Source: Candidatus Woesearchaeota archaeon (GTDB lineage Archaea > Nanobdellota > Nanobdellia > Woesearchaeales > UBA10216). From it: 35,477 nucleotides of DNA. The notes under the pieces were generated by a model. It made no database searches and was not told where the DNA came from. It was given only the letters and a program-made list of their open reading frames with translations. Below are positions 1-8,941 of this stretch, in pieces. The number at the start of each line of letters is the position of its first letter. Position 1 is the first letter of the stretch. The position numbers and the translations under genes are program-made. The stretch lies in contig JAGVYT010000029.1 in the NCBI GenBank assembly GCA_018303115.1, positions 1 to 35,477 on the forward strand. Reading direction: 5' to 3'.

Positions 1-1
1 C

Positions 2-112
2 TGCTCGCTTTGGTTAGGAGAACCGCAGCCAGCAAATGGGCACTTGGAAAGTTTACTTAACACAATAGGAAAAAAAGAAGAGGAAGCAGAAAGAACAACA
101 GCCATCACATAA
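2..112 (+). CDS. C-terminal end of a truncated gene (36 aa visible, CSLWLGEPQPANGHLESLLNTIGKKEEEAERTTAIT)
   Basis: Open frame 2 from the window edge to TAA at 110-112, followed by a TATA-like aaatatttata before the next gene; not in the ORF track. Confidence 0.35.
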   Translation, partial: CSLWLGEPQPANGHLESLLNTIGKKEEEAERTTAIT

Positions 113-170
113 CTTTACATGATTTGGCGCAAACTAAAAATATTTATACAAACCCTGAGTACAACTTCTC

Positions 171-773
171 ATGCCAATAAGACAGGAAAGCAATAAAACA
201 AAAAAGATGTTGTTCAGCATTCTAATAGGGTTTGTTCTTATAAGCAGCATAATAGGCTTCACTTTCAGCGCAGTACCATTTGGCCTGCAAAACCAGGACT
301 CAACAATAAAATACAACGGCATAGAGTTCTTCCAGACACAAAACGGCATAGCAACCATTATAGATGGACAGGTTATGGAGTTTACTTATCTCCCTGACGA
401 ACTTGAAAGCATGGAAATTGATGGCGTCACTAAAAAAATATCATCGGCAAGAATGATTTATACAACCTCTGACCCGAACAGCACTTTAGCGTCTCAAATA
501 AGCGGGGCTGAGTTTAACATGGCAATGGTGCTTGAAAAAAACTATAAAACCTTTGTTGACGTCGCATTCACTTCCGACAACCCCTACGGGAAAAGCGTAA
601 TAACATGTGATGACGCAACTTATTTAATTCCCGTGTTTTTTTTTAATTTCACAAATACCACAACAAGCGTGACAGACCAGAATGATTGCATAATAGTGAA
701 CGTGGCTTCCGAAAAAGCCCTGGACAGGGTTAGAGACAAAATAATTTACGAACTTTTGGGAGTGCTGCCATGA
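171..773 (+). CDS. Membrane-anchored protein of unknown function (N-terminal TM segment, extracytoplasmic domain), paralog 1
   Basis: 200-aa ORF, TATA-like element upstream, N-terminal TM helix, 4-nt overlap with next gene. Confidence 0.75.
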   Translation: MPIRQESNKTKKMLFSILIGFVLISSIIGFTFSAVPFGLQNQDSTIKYNGIEFFQTQNGIATIIDGQVMEFTYLPDELESMEIDGVTKKISSARMIYTTSDPNSTLASQISGAEFNMAMVLEKNYKTFVDVAFTSDNPYGKSVITCDDATYLIPVFFFNFTNTTTSVTDQNDCIIVNVASEKALDRVRDKIIYELLGVLP

Positions 774-1366
774 CTGAAGAAAAGCCATCAGATAAAAGCT
801 GGATAATATTGCTGGTTTCCTTGCTGCTGATAGCGGCTGTTTTCGCTGTTTTCCTCGCAACAAGAGAGGACGAAAACAAGCTGACTTACAGCAATTTTGA
901 GTTCGTCAATATTAACGGGCTCTGGCAGACAAAATGGGAAAGGGAAGGACAGCTTTACATTCTTGACTTCCGTTATAACCCAGAACAGGTGGAAGACATT
1001 CCTGTTACAGGAGCAACTGACGCGAGGTTCCAGTTTGAAACAGTGTATATAACCGTGGACCCTTCAGAGGAGCGGCTACAGGGAACAGCTTACGTTACTT
1101 TGGCAGGGGTAGAGCTGGCACGGAAGCTAACTGAGCCATTTTACCGCACTGTAATTACTGCATGCACAATAAACGAGACCGAAGCTTGTAAGGAGCGTCC
1201 CATAGTAACATGCGAGAACACGAACAGCACGGTAATATACCTTAAAAAGGCGAACGAGACAAAAATAGCTCTTGACGGAAACTGCGCGACAATACAGGGC
1301 AATGGGCAGGAAATAGTAAGGGCAGCTGACAAGGCGCTGTTCCAGTGGCTCGGTATAATGAGCTAA
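770..1366 (+). CDS. Membrane-anchored protein of unknown function, tandem paralog 2
   Basis: 198-aa ORF with same layout as previous gene: N-terminal TM, Cys pair near C-terminus, common C-terminal ...LLGV/WLGI pattern. Confidence 0.75.
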   Translation: MTEEKPSDKSWIILLVSLLLIAAVFAVFLATREDENKLTYSNFEFVNINGLWQTKWEREGQLYILDFRYNPEQVEDIPVTGATDARFQFETVYITVDPSEERLQGTAYVTLAGVELARKLTEPFYRTVITACTINETEACKERPIVTCENTNSTVIYLKKANETKIALDGNCATIQGNGQEIVRAADKALFQWLGIMS

Positions 1367-1713
1367 AGCTCTTCCACCTTGTCATTAACAAGCGCTATCA
1401 GCCGTATTCCAAGCCCAAGTTTTAGTAAAGCAGAAAAAATTGCCATGTGCAAATTTCCGCTGCCGGAAGATATGTTCACTGCAACTTCCGTGTCGTTTAT
1501 TCTCCCATTTAATTGACTTATGATAACAGGGGTTAATGCCTGCGCAGGCTGCAAGTCATCAACAACTATGAACTCCGCATCCGCCTGAAACTTTTCCTTA
1601 CCGAAGCTGTTTGTTATCAGGAAAACCTTCTCCCACGATTCAGAGGCAATTAACTTTTTCACTTCTGTCCACGTCCCCTTGCCAGAGCCAATGCATGCAA
1701 CCAATGACGTCAT
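1363..1713 (-). CDS. Small single-domain CARF-like (Rossmann-like) protein
   Basis: 116 aa; VFLITN, EFIVVD and VNISSGSGNLHMAIFSALLKLGLGIRLIAL resemble the CARF core (VNxTGGTKxMxxAxxxAAxxxG). Confidence 0.45.
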   Translation of the reverse strand: MTSLVACIGSGKGTWTEVKKLIASESWEKVFLITNSFGKEKFQADAEFIVVDDLQPAQALTPVIISQLNGRINDTEVAVNISSGSGNLHMAIFSALLKLGLGIRLIALVNDKVEEL

Positions 1714-2120
1714 TTTATCAGGTTCAAACCAGTATCCCCGTCAAATTTCCTTTCCAATTTTTCTTTAATCGGGACAAGGAAGACTTCGCACGTGCCCGAT
1801 ACCACTGCAGACTTTAAATGGCCGCCTACTACTTTCATTTCCCCGTCAGAAAAAGTGGAGTGAGCATGCATTATTAATCTGCCGTCCATTAATGCTATGT
1901 TGCCAGTGATGTTGTCCACCTCCAAATCCTCGTCAAACTTCTTAAAGCTGTAATGCTTTTTGCGGATGTCGTAAAAGCCAAGTTCCACAGAAGAAACAGC
2001 ACCTATGGCAGAGAAATAGGCCGCTTTTATGTTTTTGCTGCTGCAAAAATTAATTATTTCCGCAACAATCTCCTGCCCCCTTTTTAACACGAAAAAGCAA
2101 TGTTTCACGTTAAAAAACAA
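1710..2120 (-). CDS. PPC/DUF296 domain protein
   Basis: 136 aa; SAIGAVSSVELGFYD...Y and HAHSTFSD...VVGGHL match the PPC domain pattern; 4-nt overlap with downstream gene. Confidence 0.7.
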   Translation of the reverse strand: MFFNVKHCFFVLKRGQEIVAEIINFCSSKNIKAAYFSAIGAVSSVELGFYDIRKKHYSFKKFDEDLEVDNITGNIALMDGRLIMHAHSTFSDGEMKVVGGHLKSAVVSGTCEVFLVPIKEKLERKFDGDTGLNLIK

Positions 2121-2199
2121 TTAACGGTTTTCTATAAATAATTTTACCTTCGCAACCAAACTAAAAACTATTTAAACTAGCAGTTGACTTTACAACTCT

Positions 2200-2781
2200 A
2201 TGCCGCTTATCGTGTTCCAGGAGATAATAGACCTGTTGATTATGGTTGGAGTGATTGGCTTTATATTCAAGGATGTTCTGCAGCCAAGAGTCAGTGTTGC
2301 AGATTACGACCCCCTGAAAGACTTCAGGAAGAAAACAAGCTTCTTCAGCGATGGCTTCAAAAATGCGGCGATTGTTGCAGCGCCGGCAATCGCCCTGCAT
2401 GAGCTTGGCCATAAAATTTCTGCAATCTCTTTCGGGCTGGAAGCAACATTCCATGCAGCATACACTTGGCTCGGAATAGGCCTGCTGCTAAAGGTTATCG
2501 GAGCGCCTTTCATCTTCTTCGTGCCAGGATTTGTAAGCTATTCTGGGGCAGTGGTTGAACCTCTTGCAAGGGCTTTGATAGCATTTTCAGGGCCAGCGGT
2601 TAACCTGCTGCTGTTCCTGTTTGCAACAGCTTCAATTAAAAGGCGGTGGTTCAAAAGCAAGTACCTGCCAATACTGGTCCTTACAAAGCAAATAAACCTC
2701 TTCCTGTTTATATTCAACATGCTGCCATTCGGCTTCTTTGACGGAGCGCATGTGCTCCAGAGCCTGATGCAGGCGTTTTGA
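2200..2781 (+). CDS. M50/site-2-protease-like membrane metallopeptidase
   Basis: 193 aa, ALHELGHKISAISFG (HExxH) in a TM context plus C-terminal PFGFFDGAHVL. Confidence 0.8.
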   Translation: MPLIVFQEIIDLLIMVGVIGFIFKDVLQPRVSVADYDPLKDFRKKTSFFSDGFKNAAIVAAPAIALHELGHKISAISFGLEATFHAAYTWLGIGLLLKVIGAPFIFFVPGFVSYSGAVVEPLARALIAFSGPAVNLLLFLFATASIKRRWFKSKYLPILVLTKQINLFLFIFNMLPFGFFDGAHVLQSLMQAF

Positions 2782-2830
2782 GGCGAATAGAGTGTAGGTA
2801 TCCTATGCTTTCTTCACCCAACTTAAGATG

Positions 2831-2873
2831 CCAGCTTCCACCGCCATACTTTGGTTAAGGCAGTGGAAGTTGG
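2831..2873. repeat. Intergenic hairpin: 15-position stem with one C.A mismatch, 13-nt loop
   Basis: CCAGCTTCCACCGCC / GGCAGTGGAAGTTGG. Confidence 0.7.
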
Positions 2874-2983
2874 AACTGGAACTGTAAGGGCAGCAGCAGA
2901 AACGGAAATAATCCTGAGGCGGAGAATTTCTATTGAGCAAGCCCAAAGAAAGTTTTAAATAGGAGCTGTTACCTGCCTTTTAC

Positions 2984-4651
2984 ATGCACCTGAGCAATGG
3001 AAAAACAAAGAAGTTTTCCAAGACTGAAGGCGCTCATTCTAAGACAAGATGGATTATAGTAACAGGCGGGGTTATTTCAGGCGTTGGGAAAGGCACAACA
3101 ACTGCCGGAATAGGAAAACTCCTGTCAGGGAATTTTAAGATAGTCCCAATAAAGTGCGACGGCTACCTAAACATAGACCCTGGAACAATGAACCCTTTTG
3201 AGCATGGCGAGGTCTTTGTGCTTGAGGATGGCGGAGAGGTTGACATGGACTTCGGACATTACGAGCGCTTCCTAAACATAAACTGCAAGTCAGAATGGAA
3301 CCTTACCACAGGCAAGATATACGACTCAATAATAAAGAAGGAAAGGAAAGGAGAGTTTCTCGGCAAAACAGTGCAGGTTATTCCACATTTGACTAACGAA
3401 ATAAAAAACCAATGGAAACGCATAGCCGTGGAGGAAAAGGCTGATGTAATGACCATAGAAATAGGAGGCACTATAGGAGATATAGAAAATTCCTGGTTTG
3501 TTGAGGCAGCAAGGCAACTGAGAAAGGACGTTGGTGATGAGAACATCCTTTACATCCACCTTACTTACGTTCCATATGTAAAATCAGCAGGTCAGCAGAA
3601 GACAAAGCCTGCGCAAAGGGATGTTCAGATTTTAAGGGAAGCGGGAATATTCCCCGATGTCATAATAGCAAGGAGCCAGGACAGGCTCACCAAAGGTTCC
3701 AGGGCGAAAATAGCACTCTTCTGCGATGTAGATGAAGAAGCGGTAATTCCGGCGCAGGACGTTCATTCAATTTACGAAATACCGCTTGACCTTGAAGCGC
3801 AGGGGTTCCTGAGCATAATAGCCGAGAAATTCAGGTTCACTCCCAGGAATGACTTGGTGGAGTGGAAGAAACTGACGGGCAATATAACCCACTACACCAA
3901 AACCGTAAATGTTGCGTTGTGCGGCAAGTATACAGGCCTTAGCGACGCTTATGCAAGCCTTATAGAGGCGTTAAACCATGCTGGCGCGCACTTAAGCACA
4001 AAGGTAAATGTTGAACTAATAGAAACCACTGACGTAGAGCAAGGCAAGGTATCAATTGACCAGCTTCTTTCAAACATTGACGCGATAATCGTTCCAATAG
4101 GATTCGGGAGCAGAGGGGCAGAGGGAAAAATATCCTGCGTCAGGTATGCCCGCGAGCATAACATACCCTACCTTGGCTTGTGCTTCGGATTGCAGCTAGC
4201 AGTCATAGAGTTCGCAAGGAACGTATGCAACCTGAAGGACGCAAACTCGACAGAGATAAACCCCAAAACAAAAAACCCTGTTGTTATTATAATGCCTGAG
4301 CAGAGGAAGATATATGAGAAAGGGGCAACAATGCGCCTTGGGGGGGTGAAGTCTGTGCTGAAGCGCGGAACGAAAGTTGCGCAGCTTTACGGCACGACAA
4401 CTGTTGTTGAGCGCCACAGGCACAGGTATGAGGTTAACCCGAAATACCACAGGTTGCTGGAAAGGCACGGCATGGTCATATCAGGCAGCAGCAGGAACGG
4501 AAAGCTTGTTGAGTTCATCGAACTTCCAAATTTGAAATACTTCGTGGCAACACAAGCCCATCCGGAATACAAGTCAAGGCTGGAACAACCCTCTCCGCTA
4601 TATTACGGGCTGGTTAAGGCAGCTGTTGAGAAAAGATACGGGAAAGCGTAA
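2984..4651 (+). CDS. pyrG: CTP synthase
   Basis: 555 aa; WIIVTGGVISGVGKGTTTAGIGKLL, NIDPGTMNPFEHGEVFVLEDGGEVDMDFGHYERF, glutaminase GLCFGLQ. Confidence 0.97.
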   Translation: MHLSNGKTKKFSKTEGAHSKTRWIIVTGGVISGVGKGTTTAGIGKLLSGNFKIVPIKCDGYLNIDPGTMNPFEHGEVFVLEDGGEVDMDFGHYERFLNINCKSEWNLTTGKIYDSIIKKERKGEFLGKTVQVIPHLTNEIKNQWKRIAVEEKADVMTIEIGGTIGDIENSWFVEAARQLRKDVGDENILYIHLTYVPYVKSAGQQKTKPAQRDVQILREAGIFPDVIIARSQDRLTKGSRAKIALFCDVDEEAVIPAQDVHSIYEIPLDLEAQGFLSIIAEKFRFTPRNDLVEWKKLTGNITHYTKTVNVALCGKYTGLSDAYASLIEALNHAGAHLSTKVNVELIETTDVEQGKVSIDQLLSNIDAIIVPIGFGSRGAEGKISCVRYAREHNIPYLGLCFGLQLAVIEFARNVCNLKDANSTEINPKTKNPVVIIMPEQRKIYEKGATMRLGGVKSVLKRGTKVAQLYGTTTVVERHRHRYEVNPKYHRLLERHGMVISGSSRNGKLVEFIELPNLKYFVATQAHPEYKSRLEQPSPLYYGLVKAAVEKRYGKA

Positions 4652-4684
4652 CCTTTATTAAATAAGCGCAGGTTCTGCAAAACT

Positions 4685-5806
4685 ATGGATTCGGGAAAAG
4701 ATTCTGCTGATATGTCTGCTAATCCTGATAATTTTTCCGATGAGAAAATTAGTGGCAGCGGGGATAACGACAATGACGTTTCAACTACTGATTCTGCTAA
4801 AAATAACGAAAAACACAATAATGCAGACGATAATAAAACAGAAGGAAAAAATTACGAATACAAGCAAAGCGATTTCAGGCCAAAAAACAAGGTTGCTGAC
4901 GAGCGCAATTTCATTATAAAAAGTTACGACAGGAATTACAAGAAGCTGCTCTTAATACCATCTGCTGTTGTTGTTATAGCTGTAATCATACTCCTCTCAA
5001 GCTTCTACAGCACAGGCGAGTTCTTCCAGAAGGATATTTCTATAAGGGGAGGCGTTACCGTTACAGTCATGGAGACTTACCGGGATTTGGGCGAACTTCA
5101 AGAATTCCTGACTGAATCAATGGGAACTACCGTAAATGCAAGAAAGCTTTCAGAAGCCGGGGCATATCGCGGCATAATACTGGATGCAGGAATTGAAAGC
5201 GATGAAGATGTCACCAAATTTCTCAGCCTAATACAGGAAAAAACCGGAAAGCTGCCAGAACAGCAGTATTCTGTTCAGGTTGTAGGAAGCTCGCTAGGAG
5301 CAAGCTTTTTCAAGGCTGTCATTGTAAGCATTTTTGCAGCGTTTCTTTTCATGGCCATTGTTGTCTTCATTTATTTCAGATTAACAACAGGAAAATGGAT
5401 TATGCTGCCAAGCCTATTTATAGTCTGGACTGTGCTGGTTGACATTATATGCACCTTTGCAGTCGTTTCGCTTCTTGGCGTTAAGCTGTCAACAGCAGGG
5501 CTTGCTGCGTTCCTTCTGCTTATAGGATATTCGGTTGACACAGACATCCTTCTTACCATGAGAACTCTGAAGAGCAGGCAGGAGAAAATTTGTGACAGAA
5601 TAATGACTGCCGCAAAAACAGGAATTTTCATGACGCTGACAGGAATGGCTGCCATAACTGCAGGCATGATTTTCACCCAGTCTGAAACAATAAGACAGAT
5701 AATGCTGATACTTGTAATAGGGCTTGCTTTTGACTTGCTGCACACATGGCTGGCAAATGCAGGCATTTTGAGATGGTATCTGGAGCGAAGACTGTATGAA
5801 AAGTAA
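4685..5806 (+). CDS. secF: Protein-export membrane protein SecF, with acidic low-complexity N-terminal tail
   Basis: 373 aa; multi-TM, SIRGGVTVTV, GYSVDTDILLTMR; adjacent to SecD. Confidence 0.88.
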   Translation: MDSGKDSADMSANPDNFSDEKISGSGDNDNDVSTTDSAKNNEKHNNADDNKTEGKNYEYKQSDFRPKNKVADERNFIIKSYDRNYKKLLLIPSAVVVIAVIILLSSFYSTGEFFQKDISIRGGVTVTVMETYRDLGELQEFLTESMGTTVNARKLSEAGAYRGIILDAGIESDEDVTKFLSLIQEKTGKLPEQQYSVQVVGSSLGASFFKAVIVSIFAAFLFMAIVVFIYFRLTTGKWIMLPSLFIVWTVLVDIICTFAVVSLLGVKLSTAGLAAFLLLIGYSVDTDILLTMRTLKSRQEKICDRIMTAAKTGIFMTLTGMAAITAGMIFTQSETIRQIMLILVIGLAFDLLHTWLANAGILRWYLERRLYEK

Positions 5807-7424
5807 ACTGCGCTGTATAGCAACGGACAAAAGAGTGCTTATTCTGATTATTGCGATAGTGATTGCTGCCATAGCCATCAACCCAAACCCGTGGAGAACC
5901 GGCGTTACAATAAAAAGCGTGGAAAAAGGAAGCGCTGCTGATTTGTTTGGGGTAAGACCAGGCGAACAAATTATGGCAATTGACAGCAATAACGTAAAGA
6001 CCTTAGAAGACTTTGTCATGCTTACAAAAAATCTTGAGGTAAATGACACTTTGCTGATTGAAACAAAAACAGCCTTTTACAAGCTCACAGTACAACCTGA
6101 GCTAAGAAACATAATACTGCCGGAGCTGGAAGAAAAAAACGCCGGCAATAAAACCGTCCTTGTTAATAAGACACGGCAGGAAGTAATAGGAGCTGCTGAT
6201 TTGGGAATAACCGCGGCGGAAAGAAGCAAGACAAACATAAAAACTGGGCTTGACTTGCAGGGCGGAACAAGGGTTCTGCTACAGCCTCAAGAAAAGGTTT
6301 CTGAAACCGACTTGGAGCTGCTGATAGAAAACATGAACAGGCGCCTTAATCTGTTTGGCTTGTCAGACGTCACTGTCAGGGACGCTTCCGATTTTTCAGG
6401 ACAACAATACATCATGGTGGAAGTGGCAGGGGTAAATGAACAGGAAGTAAAAGAGCTCATATCAAAGCAGGGAAAGTTCGAAGCAAAGGTAGGTAATGCT
6501 TCTGTTTTCAGGGGGAACGACATAATAGACGTCTGCCGCAGTGCGCAATGCTCAGGGCTAGACTACCAAGCCGGAGGGTGCCAGCAGTTTGGAGCGTCAG
6601 ATTGGGGCTGCCCCTTTTTCTTCTCAATCAGCCTTAGCCAGAAAGCAGCGCAACAACAGGCAGATGCAACAAGGAACTTGGAGGTTGTTGACGGCTACCT
6701 AAGCGAGCAGTTATACCTGTACCTTGATGATGAGCTTGTTGACCAGCTCAACATAGCAGAGAGCCTTAAAGGAGAGTCTGCTGTTTCCGTGCAGATATCA
6801 GGAAGCGGAACAGGACCAACCCAAAACACAGCAACAAAAGATGCAATTAAAAATATGAAACAGCTGCAGACCATACTTATAACCGGAAGCCTGCCGGTAA
6901 AGCTTGATATAGCAAGGACAGATACAGTAAGCCCTGCGCTGGGCGAAGAATTTGTAAGGAATGCCCTTCTCACCGCTCTTGTAGCAGTTGCAGCAGTAAC
7001 GGTTATACTCCTTATAGCTTACAGGAAAGTCCAGGTGGCATTGCCGATAATGTTCACAAGCCTCATTGAAATATTCCTCCTGCTGGGTGTTGCAGCCATG
7101 ATAAAATGGAACATAGACCTGGCGTCCATCGCAGGAATAATAGCAGCGGTTGGCACAGGCGTGAATGACCAGATAATCATAACAGACGAGGCTCTTGGAG
7201 GCGCCGGGAGAAAGCTGAGAAGCTGGAAGGAAAAGCTGAAAAGCGCGTTCTCAGTAATATTCGGAGCTTACTTCACTTTGGTTTTCGCAATGATTCCCCT
7301 GTTTGTGATAGGGGCAGGCCTGCTAAGGGGCTTTGCAGTAACAACAATCATAGGCATGACAGTGGGAGTTCTAATAACCAGGCCGGCATACGCAAAGATG
7401 ATAGAAATATTGACTGAAAAGTGA
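5796..7424 (+). CDS. secD: Protein-export membrane protein SecD
   Basis: 542 aa; TGLDLQGGTRVLLQP, multi-TM C-terminus with GTGVNDQIIITDEAL; PDZ-like segment near N-terminus. Confidence 0.9.
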   Translation: MKSKLRCIATDKRVLILIIAIVIAAIAINPNPWRTGVTIKSVEKGSAADLFGVRPGEQIMAIDSNNVKTLEDFVMLTKNLEVNDTLLIETKTAFYKLTVQPELRNIILPELEEKNAGNKTVLVNKTRQEVIGAADLGITAAERSKTNIKTGLDLQGGTRVLLQPQEKVSETDLELLIENMNRRLNLFGLSDVTVRDASDFSGQQYIMVEVAGVNEQEVKELISKQGKFEAKVGNASVFRGNDIIDVCRSAQCSGLDYQAGGCQQFGASDWGCPFFFSISLSQKAAQQQADATRNLEVVDGYLSEQLYLYLDDELVDQLNIAESLKGESAVSVQISGSGTGPTQNTATKDAIKNMKQLQTILITGSLPVKLDIARTDTVSPALGEEFVRNALLTALVAVAAVTVILLIAYRKVQVALPIMFTSLIEIFLLLGVAAMIKWNIDLASIAGIIAAVGTGVNDQIIITDEALGGAGRKLRSWKEKLKSAFSVIFGAYFTLVFAMIPLFVIGAGLLRGFAVTTIIGMTVGVLITRPAYAKMIEILTEK

Positions 7425-7447
7425 ATCCTGCTAAAAGCCTTAATCGG

Positions 7448-7484
7448 CCTTTGGAATCTTGCCGGTGCTTAAGATTGGCAAAGG
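7448..7484. terminator. Hairpin after secD (possible terminator or processing site)
   Basis: CCTTTG-AATCTT / AAGATT-CAAAGG, 10-nt loop. Confidence 0.45.
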
Positions 7485-7530
7485 AAGTGTTTTTGAAGCG
7501 GTCAAGCCGCAAGGCGGTTACAATTTACAT

Positions 7531-7585
7531 AAAGTGATAAAATTACCGAGTTATTTATATTCTAATTCGGTTATTATATCACTTT
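7531..7585. repeat. Interrupted palindrome overlapping the HEPN gene stop codon
   Basis: AAAGTGATA...ACCGA / TCGGT...TATCACTTT. Confidence 0.75.
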
Positions 7586-8121
7586 GTTAGTTCTTCCGGA
7601 AGCCTGAATTCTTTTCTGCTGAAAACAAGCTCTTCAGTCTGGGCTATGCATGTTTTGCACCGCTCCATCATATAGTCGTACTTTGCAGCTACTTCGCTGT
7701 CCTTAACCGCCGGGCCGTAGCGGGCTTCCTCGCGCTCATCAACATCAGTTTTCTTTTCCTTTTCGCTGTTTACTGTGATCCTGTCTATAAAGTCATCATC
7801 TAATGTAATGAGGTCGCTATCCTTAGCGTAGCGCAGAAATAAAGCCGTGCATTTCTGGTTTCTGCTTTCTATCCCGAATTCCGACAATATGGACAATGCG
7901 CAGTAGTAAATCGTGTAAAACCATTCCTCAGCAAGCTTGTAATCAGCCCCCCCTTTTTTGTACTTCTCGCACCACTCCATGTTCTCCTTTGCTTTCTTGA
8001 TGTATTCCAGCGCATTCTCGTGGTTCGGCCCTGCAACCAGCAAGCCCTTGTGCTTCTTCCCCTTTTCCTCGTCTTTCCTTGCGTTTGCGAAACAAGCTCT
8101 TACCTTATTCAGAATGCTCAT
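7579..8121 (-). CDS. HEPN-domain-like protein
   Basis: 180 aa helical; YKLAEEWFYTIYYCALSILSEFGIESRNQKC and EEARYGPAVKDSEVAAKYDYMMERCKTCIAQTEEL match the HEPN layout; 2 nt downstream of an MNT gene. Confidence 0.65.
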   Translation of the reverse strand: MSILNKVRACFANARKDEEKGKKHKGLLVAGPNHENALEYIKKAKENMEWCEKYKKGGADYKLAEEWFYTIYYCALSILSEFGIESRNQKCTALFLRYAKDSDLITLDDDFIDRITVNSEKEKKTDVDEREEARYGPAVKDSEVAAKYDYMMERCKTCIAQTEELVFSRKEFRLPEELTK

Positions 8122-8123
8122 TT

Positions 8124-8783
8124 TTACGCCCCATGCAGCTTTTTCATAAACCTCATGAAATTCTCTTGCCGGAATAGCACTATTCCCTTCTTAACCGCCT
8201 CAACTAAAGCTTTATTTGGCTTCAAAAGCTCCTCTCTGAATTCAGCTTCAGTAAAATTAATTGCGTGAATGCGCTTTGACTCGCTTTTCTGGATTTTATC
8301 AAGCGACTCGTGAAGCGGCTTAAAGCCCTTCCTATTACGAACAATGCCAATAACGTCTATATCTTTGGCTTTCACATACGATTTAAGCACACTCCCGTAG
8401 AGAATGAAGAAGCTTACATGCTCCTTAACAGGTGCAAAATTGAAAACCCACCGTTCATAATCCGCAGTTTCCATGCTCAAGGCCAGAATCAAATACTTAT
8501 CCAGCAAATCATTCCTGAAATTGAGCTTTTGAATGGTTGTGCTTGTTTCTTTGCCAGTTGCTTTCATTATAATGTATTTTCTGGGCTCCAATCGCTTCAA
8601 AACCTTCCACATCCCGCTCCTTGTCATGCCAACTTCCTTGCCAAGCGAAGTAATGGTGTGCACAATAGAGAAATCCTTAAGCAGCAGCAGTATTACTCTT
8701 ATGTGATAAGGTATAACTGTATGGTAACGCACAGGTATTTCCATTTTGGATATAATTGATTCCATATTGGAAATAGCTAGCAT
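8124..8783 (-). CDS. Winged-HTH plus minimal nucleotidyltransferase (MNT) protein; a start at 8765 (MESIISK) fits the TATA spacing better
   Basis: N-terminal wHTH (TSLGKEVGMTRSGMWKVLKRLEP) and nucleotidyltransferase motif FFILYGSVLKSYVKAKDIDVIGI. Confidence 0.75.
   Translation of the reverse strand: MLAISNMESIISKMEIPVRYHTVIPYHIRVILLLLKDFSIVHTITSLGKEVGMTRSGMWKVLKRLEPRKYIIMKATGKETSTTIQKLNFRNDLLDKYLILALSMETADYERWVFNFAPVKEHVSFFILYGSVLKSYVKAKDIDVIGIVRNRKGFKPLHESLDKIQKSESKRIHAINFTEAEFREELLKPNKALVEAVKKGIVLFRQENFMRFMKKLHGA
8738..8774. promoter_or_regulatory. Two tandem palindromic motifs at the MNT gene start (candidate operators)
   Basis: TTTCCATTTTGGATAT (8738) and ATTCCATATTGGAAAT (8759), 21 bp apart. 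Confidence 0.45.
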
Positions 8784-8941
8784 TTATATTTTTCGGAAAT
8801 GGAAGCTGATGTCCCAATCGCACACTCGTTGGCTCTGTCCAAGCTATCATCCTGAAGTGTAAATTGTATGTAGCTTTAATATTCGGAAAAGAGCCGCATT
8901 AACAACTAACTTTAAAAATAGCAGCAACACAATTTACCACC

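Noticed and set aside
1705-1740. T-loop-like GGTTCAAACC motif suggesting a tRNA
   Set aside because: Lies at the junction of two well-supported coding genes and no acceptor or anticodon stem pairs around it
8800-8860. Possible C/D-box guide RNA (CTGATGT ... CTGA)
   Set aside because: The C box is imperfect and no convincing C'/D' pair with standard spacing was found
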